Assembly (NCBI GenBank): GCA_017303475.1
Contig: JAFLBO010000001.1
Span: forward strand, 558,001 to 622,000
Reading direction: 5' to 3'
DNA from: Chitinophagales bacterium
GTDB lineage: Bacteria; Bacteroidota; Bacteroidia; Chitinophagales; Saprospiraceae
DNA length: 64,000 nt
In this document: positions 36,974-44,344 of the stretch, piece after piece
How the letters are laid out: each line of letters starts with the position of its first letter
Numbering within the stretch: the first letter of the stretch is position 1
Made by a program: the position numbers and the translations under genes
Notes under the pieces: generated by a model
Databases searched by the model: none
Told to the model about the DNA's origin: nothing
The model's input: the letters and a program-made list of their open reading frames with translations, nothing else

Positions 36974-38008
36974 ATGCAGGCAGAACACTACATGAGACGT
37001 TGTTTGGACCTGGCTAAGCTTGGGCAAGGTTGGGTATCACCTAATCCATTGGTGGGGGCAGTGCTTGTATATGAAAACCGAATTATTGGCGAAGGCTGGC
37101 ATCAACGATATGGAGAGGCGCATGCTGAAGTAAATTGTCTTCAAAGTGTGGAATCGCAGGATCGCAACCTGATTTCGGCCTCAACCTTATACTGCAACCT
37201 GGAACCCTGTGCACATTTTGGCAAAACGCCGCCATGTGCCGATTTGATCATTCAACATCGAATACCCAGGGTGGTAGTGGCGAATACTGATCCAAATCCA
37301 TTGGTAGCCGGGAAGGGAATAAGCCGAATGCTGGCTGCCGGCATAGAAGTACAAACCGGGGTACTCGCCAAAGAAGGCGCCCGGCTGAACCGGGTCTTTT
37401 TCACCTGGATTGGCAAAAAACGCCCCTATGTAATCCTCAAATGGGCGCAAACCTCTGATGGTTTTATGGGTAAACTGGGTGAACGAACTGCCATCTCCGG
37501 ACCATTGACTCAAAGGCTGGTGCATCGCTGGCGGGCAGAAACAGATGCAATAATGGTTGGCACACACACTTCACTGATTGACAATCCCAGACTCGACAAC
37601 CGCCTGTATCCAGGCAAGGCGCCTCTCAGAATTGCCATTGACCGCTTTGATCGTTTGCCACAATCTGCGCATTTGCTTGATGGCACCCAGGAAACCTGGA
37701 TAGTTGGTCAAAAAGAGGCGTACACTGATCGAAATACACGTTGGCGGGATGGCGGTCAGTATGTTTCGCTTTCCTGGCTCCTGAACGAATTATACCAGCA
37801 TCAGAAAGCCAGTTTGTTGGTGGAAGGAGGTGCCCAACTTTTGCAACAGTTCATTGATCAGGGGCTTTGGGATGAAATCCGGCTGATTGAACATCCGGGC
37901 AGATTGGAATCCGGTGTTAAGGCGCCTTTGGCGCCACAAACCGCTATTTTGCAGGAAACCATGGCACTCGGCGATGATCATATCCGTATTTTTGCGGCAC
38001 AAGTATGA
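36974..38008 (+). CDS. ribD: Bifunctional riboflavin biosynthesis deaminase/reductase
   Basis: 344 residues. The N-terminal deaminase zinc site is HAEVN with PCAHFGKTPPC, and YMRRCLDLAKLGQGWVSPNPLVGAV is the family opening. The reductase domain begins about 145 (RPYVILKWAQTSDGFMG) and contains LLVEGGAQLLQQFI. It catalyses two steps of flavin synthesis. No FMN riboswitch fits in the 30-base gap upstream. The miaE gene starts 13 bases downstream. Confidence 0.95.
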   Translation: MQAEHYMRRCLDLAKLGQGWVSPNPLVGAVLVYENRIIGEGWHQRYGEAHAEVNCLQSVESQDRNLISASTLYCNLEPCAHFGKTPPCADLIIQHRIPRVVVANTDPNPLVAGKGISRMLAAGIEVQTGVLAKEGARLNRVFFTWIGKKRPYVILKWAQTSDGFMGKLGERTAISGPLTQRLVHRWRAETDAIMVGTHTSLIDNPRLDNRLYPGKAPLRIAIDRFDRLPQSAHLLDGTQETWIVGQKEAYTDRNTRWRDGGQYVSLSWLLNELYQHQKASLLVEGGAQLLQQFIDQGLWDEIRLIEHPGRLESGVKAPLAPQTAILQETMALGDDHIRIFAAQV

Positions 38009-38021
38009 CAACCTATATCGT

Positions 38022-38618
38022 ATGACACAGGTTACCAAATTAGGATTACATTTACCTACCGACCCCCGCTGGGTCAATTTGGCAGAGATTTCTCTGGAAG
38101 AGATACTGACAGACCATGCTTATTGCGAACAAAAAGCAGCAACCTCCTGCATCTCACTTATCCAGGCCTATCCAGACCGGTTAGAATTGGTTGATGAGGT
38201 GGCTCCAGTTGTTACAGAAGAATGGGGACATTTTCGGATGGTCCTTTCAGAGCTAAAAAAACGAGGACTGAAATTGGGCAGGCAACGAAAAGACGAGTAC
38301 GTCAACCAACTTTTCACTTTTCAACGCAAGGGCGTATCCAGAGAGGAGGTTCTACTAGACAAACTCCTTATTTGCGCCATGATTGAAGCCAGGAGTTGTG
38401 AAAGGTTCAGACTCCTGTCTCTTCATTGTTCAGAAGAGGACTTGCGGGGCTGGTACCACAAGTTCATGGTTTCAGAAGCAGGACACTACCGAATGTTCCT
38501 GGATCTGGCTGAGCTATATTTCGGAAAAGAAGCCGCTTTAAGCCGTTGGCGGGAATGCCTGGCATTTGAGGCGGAGATTATGGCAAATCTCCGGCCTCGA
38601 GGCGACCGGATGCACTAA
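38022..38618 (+). CDS. miaE: tRNA-(ms2io6A)-hydroxylase MiaE
   Basis: 198 residues from ATG 38022; a longer frame overlaps ribD and is rejected. Di-iron ferritin-like monooxygenase that hydroxylates ms2i6A37 in tRNA. Helix ligands seen: Glu in YCEQKAATSCISL, EEWGHFRMVL (E-x2-H), IEARSCERF and SEAGHYRMF (E-x2-H). The length and the RRGDRMH-type end suit the family. Its stop codon is part of a 12-bp hairpin. Confidence 0.92.
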   Translation: MTQVTKLGLHLPTDPRWVNLAEISLEEILTDHAYCEQKAATSCISLIQAYPDRLELVDEVAPVVTEEWGHFRMVLSELKKRGLKLGRQRKDEYVNQLFTFQRKGVSREEVLLDKLLICAMIEARSCERFRLLSLHCSEEDLRGWYHKFMVSEAGHYRMFLDLAELYFGKEAALSRWRECLAFEAEIMANLRPRGDRMH

Positions 38619-38646
38619 GCGCTTGTTTACCGTTTAAACAAGCGCT
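38618..38646 (+). terminator. Hairpin at the miaE stop
   Basis: AGCGCTTGTTTA (38618-38629) pairs fully with TAAACAAGCGCT (38635-38646). There is no U tract, so it may be a weak terminator or an mRNA-stabilising stem. Confidence 0.45.
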
Positions 38647-38677
38647 GATGCTGAATTCCGAAATATTCAGGTTAGCC

Positions 38678-39217
38678 CTAAGTCCAGCCTTTTATTTTGT
38701 TGATTTTTCCCTGATCACCAAAGTGTTCGCGGGAAGCTTTGTTGTAGGCATGGGCCGCTTCCTCGGCTGTATCATACATACCGATGTGCTTGGCTTTGCC
38801 ATTTATGGAAATCACAGCTCGAAAACGCCGGTGCTCACGATAAACACCGGTATACCCCGTATTGCTACTGGTTTTTCGCATGCGACTCGCCGTTGAGCGG
38901 GATCGGTAAACGATGTTCTCCAGACGGCAATCCAGCTTGTCGCCATTTTTAGCGCCAACGAGCCGGTTGGACTGATTCTTTTCCTTTGCCAGAAACTTCT
39001 CGGCAATGAGTTTGTGCAGGTAAATCGTTTCTGTTTTAAAACCACCTTCGGCCTTTTTCCAGGTTTTCTGAAAAACAGCACATCCACTGGAATGTAGTCT
39101 CAAATTGTTCAACAGGTCGATCTGTGACAGATATGGATCGTTGGAAATCCAATCATACACCAGATCGTCCAACAGTACGCTGGCGTCTGCGTTCTTAAGT
39201 TTAATTTTGTAAATCAC
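38678..39217 (-). CDS. AP2/ERF-domain protein with degenerate HNH-like N-terminal part
   Basis: 179 residues. The C-terminus (about 118-168) is an AP2 DNA-binding domain: TGYTGVYREHRRFRAVISIN, then KHIGMYDTAEEAAHAYNKAS. The middle (YLHKLIAEKF ... LVGAKNGDKLDCRLENIVY) matches the HNH homing-endonuclease layout, but the catalytic DH(I)NG is changed to GAKNG. It is probably not a working endonuclease. No homing-intron flanks are visible. It may be a domesticated, DNA-binding relic; on the minus strand in its own transcription unit. Confidence 0.75.
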   Translation of the reverse strand: MIYKIKLKNADASVLLDDLVYDWISNDPYLSQIDLLNNLRLHSSGCAVFQKTWKKAEGGFKTETIYLHKLIAEKFLAKEKNQSNRLVGAKNGDKLDCRLENIVYRSRSTASRMRKTSSNTGYTGVYREHRRFRAVISINGKAKHIGMYDTAEEAAHAYNKASREHFGDQGKINKIKGWT

Positions 39218-39508
39218 ATCAAGATTGTTTTACTGATGTTGAGGGTCCGAAAACCCGTGAAAGCAATCGAAAGTTAAGCAAGAAAGATCCTGTACGTACA
39301 CACAGATTTCTACCCGTAGGCAGCGCCAGCTTAGATTAAGGGTACAAATTCAGGATCAAATTTCTACACTTGTTATTTCCTTCTAAAAGCGTTTGTTAAA
39401 ATTTTTTTTCATAACAGCATACATACGGTAAATTTTACACTTTCTAGCCATTTTTCAACAAAACATTTGCGGGAACCGATCGTTTTGAAGTCATTTTTGA
39501 CTCAAATT
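39218..39508. other. AT-rich intergenic region, no gene seen
   Basis: 291 bases upstream of the AP2 gene and after the SnoaL-like gene. It holds a T-rich run and a short GGTCCGAAAACCC stem; no promoter or repeat family member is clear. Confidence 0.4.
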
Positions 39509-39940
39509 TCAGCTGGAGTGGTCGGCTACAATTACCCATTTGCCCTTGATTTTTTTCCACAACAAAGTGTAATAGCCACTCAAAACATCCTGCTTTCTGT
39601 CGAGCCGCCACTGCCCAATCACGAAGGCTGATTTTCGGGATAAAACTTCCACCGTTATGATCGTGAATTTGAGTTTTCCCATGGCTTCAGGAGTAGCGTA
39701 ACTCTTCCGATAATTGTCTAGCGTTTTTTGCCAGCCATAGGTCAATCCTTTAGACCCGATAAATTTCAAACTATCGGAATGCCAATAACCTTCCATGAAT
39801 CCTTCCAGGTCGAAGCGGTTCCAGGCAGATTCCTGGGCTGCCATAATGCGGCGAATTTCTAACGCATCTTTTGACTGAGCTACGCACCATTGGCTATGGG
39901 CGACAATCATTAAAAGCAGGAGTATTTTTTTAGTCCACAT
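39509..39940 (-). CDS. Secreted SnoaL/DUF4440-like protein
   Basis: 143 residues from ATG 39940; the frame goes to 39964, but this start begins the signal peptide (KKILLLLMIVAHSQWCVAQ). The mature part is an NTF2-like fold: IRRIMAAQESAWNRFDLEGFMEGYW, SKGLTYGWQKTLDNYRKSY and a C-terminal WKKIKGKWVIVADHSS. DUF4440/SnoaL-like proteins may bind small ligands. Family placement is good; function unknown. Confidence 0.78.
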   Translation of the reverse strand: MWTKKILLLLMIVAHSQWCVAQSKDALEIRRIMAAQESAWNRFDLEGFMEGYWHSDSLKFIGSKGLTYGWQKTLDNYRKSYATPEAMGKLKFTIITVEVLSRKSAFVIGQWRLDRKQDVLSGYYTLLWKKIKGKWVIVADHSS

Positions 39941-40010
39941 GATAAACCATATTGTTTGCCCCAATATTAAAGCAAGTCTTGCGTTCTTTGGGCCTTAATC
40001 TTACAAGCGC

Positions 40011-40832
40011 ATGTTTATGACCAAATTTTTCAGGGGGATTTTGCCCTTTTTTGTAGTCCTCCTTTCCTTTTTGTCCTTTTCTGCAACCGCCCAACAGAAA
40101 GTCGTGAATACCACCGTATTGTTGATGCAGAAAAAAGCGCCCGATAACCAAGCGCTTGCCAAAGCGTTGAAAAGCCAATGGAAGGTGCCTATGGACTCGC
40201 TTACGATTACAGATAAGACTTTGGTTTTCAATACCATTGGCGGCATTACTGTCATGATTGCCTACCTGGATTACCCGGCAGCAACAGACGAAACAGGAGC
40301 TGCGGCCCGTTTATCCTGGATTTGGAAAAACGGAACGGATGTAGCCATGCGCCATCAGGCCACCATGGTGGTTTCTGTGATCGGACCATTCGCTAAAACC
40401 CTGGAGTTATACAAGATCTTGACACAAACCACGGCTGCAGTTTGTGAAGCCACACAGGCGGCGGCTGTTTTTCAGCAAAGTCAGTACCTGCTGTTATCTT
40501 CAGACTACTTTATCAGTGCTGCACGCAACATGGTGGCCAATCAAACCTTGCCCTTGTATTGCTGGGTTTACTTTGGCAGACCTGGAGATGGGAATGGTTT
40601 TACGCTTGGCATGGTGGAATTTGGCTTGCCTGAAATGGAGATTGCAGCGTCTGAACACCCGGAAGCAGAAGTCCACGCCACCTTGTATGATGCCGCTCTA
40701 ACGGTATTGAAATACCACTCCAAGCTGGCCGACGGTTCAACATTAACCACAGAAGAGGGCACAGCGTTGCCCGTAAAAATAGGCAAAAGTGCCTTTTTAG
40801 AAGAACAAACAGTCATTAAACTGAGCTACTAG
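40011..40832 (+). CDS. DUF4261-like protein with signal peptide
   Basis: 273 residues; ATG 40011 or 40017 both begin a hydrophobic signal (LPFFVVLLSFLSFSATAQ). The mature part VNTTVLLMQKKAPDNQALAKALKSQW and the later EHPEAEVHATLYDAALTVLKYHSKLADGSTL fit DUF4261, a family usually cytoplasmic and linked to immunity-type contexts. Export here is unusual. Only 12 bases separate it from the next gene. Confidence 0.65.
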   Translation: MFMTKFFRGILPFFVVLLSFLSFSATAQQKVVNTTVLLMQKKAPDNQALAKALKSQWKVPMDSLTITDKTLVFNTIGGITVMIAYLDYPAATDETGAAARLSWIWKNGTDVAMRHQATMVVSVIGPFAKTLELYKILTQTTAAVCEATQAAAVFQQSQYLLLSSDYFISAARNMVANQTLPLYCWVYFGRPGDGNGFTLGMVEFGLPEMEIAASEHPEAEVHATLYDAALTVLKYHSKLADGSTLTTEEGTALPVKIGKSAFLEEQTVIKLSY

Positions 40833-40844
40833 CTCCTGACCGAC

Positions 40845-41126
40845 ATGAGAGTAATAGGTTATATTGAACACCCCATTTTCAAAATTTCTATTTTCAAAAA
40901 CGACGGAAGAACCTCCGTCAAATTTGAAAACGAACTGTATGAGCAAACTTTCAAGCTTGGCAATGATGAACGTTTTGCCACAGTTGAAGGTATTCAACAA
41001 TGGGCCAGTCCGGCTCTCCTGGAAAAAATTACAGATGGTTTTCGCCTCATGCATTCAGCTAATCTTGCTGCCCGGGAAGAAGCATTTCCCACAGACTCAG
41101 ATCATGCATTTGAAGACATTATTTGA
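40845..41126 (+). CDS. Small conserved hypothetical protein
   Basis: 93 residues, no signal or membrane segment. MRVIGYIEHPIFKISIFKND, then FENELYEQTFKLGND, suggests a compact beta-sheet protein seen across Bacteroidota (from memory), always about this size. Likely co-transcribed with the DUF4261-like gene. The overlapping ORF at 40864 in another frame is not credible. No function recognised. Confidence 0.65.
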   Translation: MRVIGYIEHPIFKISIFKNDGRTSVKFENELYEQTFKLGNDERFATVEGIQQWASPALLEKITDGFRLMHSANLAAREEAFPTDSDHAFEDII

Positions 41127-41150
41127 GGGTTTGAATGTTTGAGGGTTTGA

Positions 41151-41321
41151 GTTTGGGTTTACCACTAAGCCACTAAGGGCACTAAGAGGATTTTGGAGAA
41201 TTATGTATGATTTGGGGGACAATCCCTCCCCAATCCCGCTTTTTCTGCCTAATCACCGCGTGGCATTACAAGGCAGAAACTTGCACTTAGTGCCCTTAGT
41301 GGCTTAGTGGTAAACCCAAAC
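41151..41321. repeat. Dispersed inverted repeat, perfect 36-bp arms
   Basis: GTTTGGGTTTACCACTAAGC... at 41151-41186 is fully complementary to 41286-41321. The 99-base interior is non-repetitive. Longest arms in the family; between convergent genes, where it may stop both transcripts. Confidence 0.85.
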
Positions 41322-41327
41322 ACTCTT

Positions 41328-42167
41328 TTACCAATCTCCGCCGGCGCCACCGCCGCCAAAGGAGCCGCCGCCGAAAGAGCCGCCGCCGCCCCAACCGCTT
41401 CCGCCGCTGCTACCACCCCAGCCGCTACTGCTACCTCCGCCGCCGCCAATCCACCAGCCACCACCGCCCCATGGGTCATTGCGGTTTCGGCCGCTGCCGG
41501 AATGGGTGATCCACTTGCCGGCATTGCGAAGCTTGTAGACGATAGTTCCTAAAATCAGCAGAAAGACGATCATAATGAACACCAGGATCAAAATGGTTTT
41601 CCATTGTGAAACCTGCTGTGGCTCGTCCTTTTTAAACTCACCGGACAAGGCCGATATAATATCGTCAAGTCCCGCATTGATGCCTTCGTAATACTGATTC
41701 TGACGAAAATAAGGCGCCATGGTGTTCCGGATAATTCGCCCGGCTGTGATGTCGGGCAGAGCGCCCTCTGCGCCATAGCCAGTGGCGATGAAGATGCCCC
41801 GGTCAGGCGCCTCGCTTTTAATGAGCATCACTACACCGTTGTCCTTGTCTTTCTGGCCTATACCCCAGCGGTTGCCAAGCTCAAATGCGTAACTGGCCTT
41901 GTCATAATCTCCTATGGTCGGACGAATCATGACCACTATTTGCGTGGTGGTGGAATCCCAATACAGGCGTAATTTTTGTTCCAGTGCATTTTTTTGTGCC
42001 GCACTAAGCCATCCGGCATAATCATGCACGTACACAGCCGGTTCCGGCTTTGGTGGAAAGAGTTCTTGCGATTGTGCCTGAAGGGAGACTGGAAGCAGGG
42101 TTACTAATCCCAGTAATATCCAAACCAGTATTGACCCAAGACCTGGCCTGGTTTGGAAATCAGCCAT
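41328..42167 (-). CDS. TPM-domain protein, YgcG family, with Gly/Ser-rich tail
   Basis: 279 residues from ATG 42167, which overlaps the previous gene's end by 8 bases; upstream Mets exist. Signal peptide, then a TPM domain (about 35-180: YVHDYAGWLSAAQKNALEQKL, DKDNGVVMLIKSE, GYGAEGALPD), one membrane helix (WKTILILVFIMIVFLLIL), and a low-complexity WGGGG/GSS tail. This is a common partner of LemA. TPM proteins have been linked to photosystem repair in plants; the role in Bacteroidota is unknown. Confidence 0.9.
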   Translation of the reverse strand: MADFQTRPGLGSILVWILLGLVTLLPVSLQAQSQELFPPKPEPAVYVHDYAGWLSAAQKNALEQKLRLYWDSTTTQIVVMIRPTIGDYDKASYAFELGNRWGIGQKDKDNGVVMLIKSEAPDRGIFIATGYGAEGALPDITAGRIIRNTMAPYFRQNQYYEGINAGLDDIISALSGEFKKDEPQQVSQWKTILILVFIMIVFLLILGTIVYKLRNAGKWITHSGSGRNRNDPWGGGGWWIGGGGGSSSGWGGSSGGSGWGGGGSFGGGSFGGGGAGGDW

Positions 42168-42588
42168 AGATGATTTCATCTGGCAATTCATTTTCATTGT
42201 TATCATCGTCAGCCGGGAAATGAGCCCTCAGGCGTTCACCAATCAGGCGAATGGCCTGACAGATGCCTTCTGCTGCCATATCCTGCTGAAAATGTGCTTT
42301 TAAGATCTTTTTTTCTTCTTCCCAGAACAGGTGTCCAACCTTTTCGTGAATGCCGGCATCGCCCCAGATGGCAAAATGGTGACTCTTTTGCGCCAGGTAA
42401 ATGAGCACGGCGTTGCGGTCTTTGGTATGGTGCATACCAAAGAGTTGAAACAATTCGGCAGCCTGCTCTACCGGGTGATCTTTCAGACAAAAATCTTCCA
42501 CATACAAGCGAATTTCTCCGCTGGTTTCGCGTTCGGCTTGCCGAATGGTTTCAACAATACGGGCTTCTTCTGCTTTGGTAAACAGCAT
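42160..42588 (-). CDS. TPM-domain protein, short
   Basis: 142 residues, cytoplasmic or membrane-peripheral. The TPM motif is seen in TKAEEARIVETIRQAERETSGEIRLYVED, then DRNAVLIYLAQKSHHFAIWGDAGIHEKVG. Between LemA (8 bases upstream) and the YgcG-like gene, with overlapping ends: the lemA-TPM-TPM operon. Acidic tail. Confidence 0.9.
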   Translation of the reverse strand: MLFTKAEEARIVETIRQAERETSGEIRLYVEDFCLKDHPVEQAAELFQLFGMHHTKDRNAVLIYLAQKSHHFAIWGDAGIHEKVGHLFWEEEKKILKAHFQQDMAAEGICQAIRLIGERLRAHFPADDDNNENELPDEIIYG

Positions 42589-42596
42589 GGGATGGC

Positions 42597-43190
42597 TTAG
42601 AATTTAACTTCAGGAGCCTTTTCAGATCCTGGCTGTGCCTGGAAATATCCTTTGGGTGAAAATCCGAATACGCCAACAAGCAGGTTGGTTGGGAAACGAC
42701 GGATATAGGAGTTGTAATCTTGCACAGATTCGTTGAAATTTTTGCGTTCAACAGTAATCCGGTTCTCGGTTCCTTCCAATTGTTTTTGCAGATCCAGGAA
42801 GTTTTGGTTGGCCTTCAGGTCCGGATAATTTTCCGTCACCATAAGCAAACGTCCTAACGCGCCGGACAAGCCTTGCTGGGCTTGTTCAAAGCGTTGAATG
42901 GCTTCAGGAGTCAGGTTATTGGGATCGATTTTCATTTGCGTGGCAGAAGCGCGCGCAGACACTACAGCTTCAAGAGTCTGCTGCTCAAAATTGGCATAAC
43001 CTTTCACCGTATTTACCAGATTAGGAATGAGGTCTGAGCGACGCTGATATTGATTTTCTACCTGCGACCAGGCTGCTTTAACGCCTTCGTCCTTTTTCAC
43101 TGTGGTGTTATAGGAGCCGCACATGCTGAAAACCAGTACGGCTACCAGGCCGAGCAGTATGAGGGGCAGATATTTGCGAATGTCTGTCAT
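42597..43190 (-). CDS. lemA: LemA family protein
   Basis: 197 residues from ATG 43190; a start at 43259 would break the N-terminal membrane helix pattern. One helix (LPLILLGLVAVLVFSMCG), then the LemA helical domain: WSQVENQYQRRSDLIPNLVNTVKGYA, TLEAVVSARA, YNSYIRRFPTNLLVG. Membrane-anchored; function unknown. First gene of the operon with two TPM proteins. Confidence 0.93.
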   Translation of the reverse strand: MTDIRKYLPLILLGLVAVLVFSMCGSYNTTVKKDEGVKAAWSQVENQYQRRSDLIPNLVNTVKGYANFEQQTLEAVVSARASATQMKIDPNNLTPEAIQRFEQAQQGLSGALGRLLMVTENYPDLKANQNFLDLQKQLEGTENRITVERKNFNESVQDYNSYIRRFPTNLLVGVFGFSPKGYFQAQPGSEKAPEVKF

Positions 43191-43355
43191 GATGGCAAAT
43201 TTGAATTGGTGGTTAAGTGTTGTAAAAATTAACAGGGCGAAAGTAATGGTTGCCTGCAAGATTTTAAGGATAATCCAGACCAGTAATGCCTGGCCGGCAA
43301 CTGAATGGGCTTGAGATTCGACAAATGATGGGAAACAAGGGTATGCCGCCCTACC

Positions 43356-44111
43356 CTATTTCGCGGGAATCAGGGCAGCTAAAATGCCGGTAGCTACGGC
43401 AGCATTCAGCGATTCGGCGCGGCCCTTGGGGTGCCTCGGGATACTGATTTTATGGGTAAGTAAACGCTCACAGGATGGGCGAATGCCTTTCCCCTCATTG
43501 CCAATCACCAAAATCCCTGTAGCAGCGAGACTGTTTTTAAACACATCTTTTCCATCCATTACCGCACCCATTACCGCAATATTTGATTGATTTTCAAGCA
43601 ACTGTTCTAAAGATATTTCCCATGATGGCACTCTGAACACAGCTCCCATGCTGGCTTGTACTACCTTTGGACTGTATAAATCCACACAATCCGGTGAACA
43701 ATACACTGCCGGAATGCCAAACCAATCTGCTATACGCAAAATAGTGCCCATATTGCCCGGGTCCTGAATGCCATCCAGGTAAAAGCATGTCCTTTCTGCT
43801 GGCAAATCTGTATTCACAGGGGCATGCGGTATTTTTACCACGGCCAGTACCTGGTTTGGGGTAACAAGGGTTGAAATGCGTTCCAATTCTTCAGGGAGTA
43901 CTTCTGTAACTGGGAAAAGCGATTTTTTTATCTGTTTATAGTGTTTGTCCAACCACTCCCGAACGGCAAATACATGATTCGGCTCCAGCGTGGTGTTATC
44001 CAGAAGTTCTAACACCATTTTGTCGCCTTCAACAAGGAAAAGACCTTCCTCTACTCTATATTTTTTCTGGTGGAGCGACCTTACCAGCTTGGATTGATTT
44101 TGAGATAACAT
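43356..44111 (-). CDS. RNA 2'-O-methyltransferase, SpoU/TrmH family
   Basis: 251 residues. An N-terminal substrate-binding part (residues 1-95) is followed by a knotted SPOUT domain: DGIQDPGNMGTILRIADWFG (motif 1), LVIGNEGKGI (motif 2), and ISIPRHPKGRAESLNAAVATGI (motif 3). It methylates the ribose of an rRNA or tRNA nucleotide with AdoMet. Which position is not decidable here. Confidence 0.9.
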   Translation of the reverse strand: MLSQNQSKLVRSLHQKKYRVEEGLFLVEGDKMVLELLDNTTLEPNHVFAVREWLDKHYKQIKKSLFPVTEVLPEELERISTLVTPNQVLAVVKIPHAPVNTDLPAERTCFYLDGIQDPGNMGTILRIADWFGIPAVYCSPDCVDLYSPKVVQASMGAVFRVPSWEISLEQLLENQSNIAVMGAVMDGKDVFKNSLAATGILVIGNEGKGIRPSCERLLTHKISIPRHPKGRAESLNAAVATGILAALIPAK

Positions 44112-44344
44112 GGGACATGTAAGTGTGACAAAGGTACGCTGCCAGTCTAATTTAGGGGTAAAGGTGTGAAAAGAAGGTTAATATTCCCCTCAAATGTAAT
44201 TCCCTGGGCATTTTTGCGACTTTTGTGACAAACCTTTCTTCACGCATTCTGTCCGTTTTCATGTATTGGCCCAACATTACCCGGAAAATCCAATCAGCAT
44301 TTTTCTCCCAGACCAATTCTGTCAGGGTTTATACCCGGTTTGGC

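Noticed and set aside
40864..41142. 92-residue ORF overlapping the 93-residue hypothetical
   Set aside because: Different frame over the same bases, less plausible composition; the 40845 frame has the conserved start.
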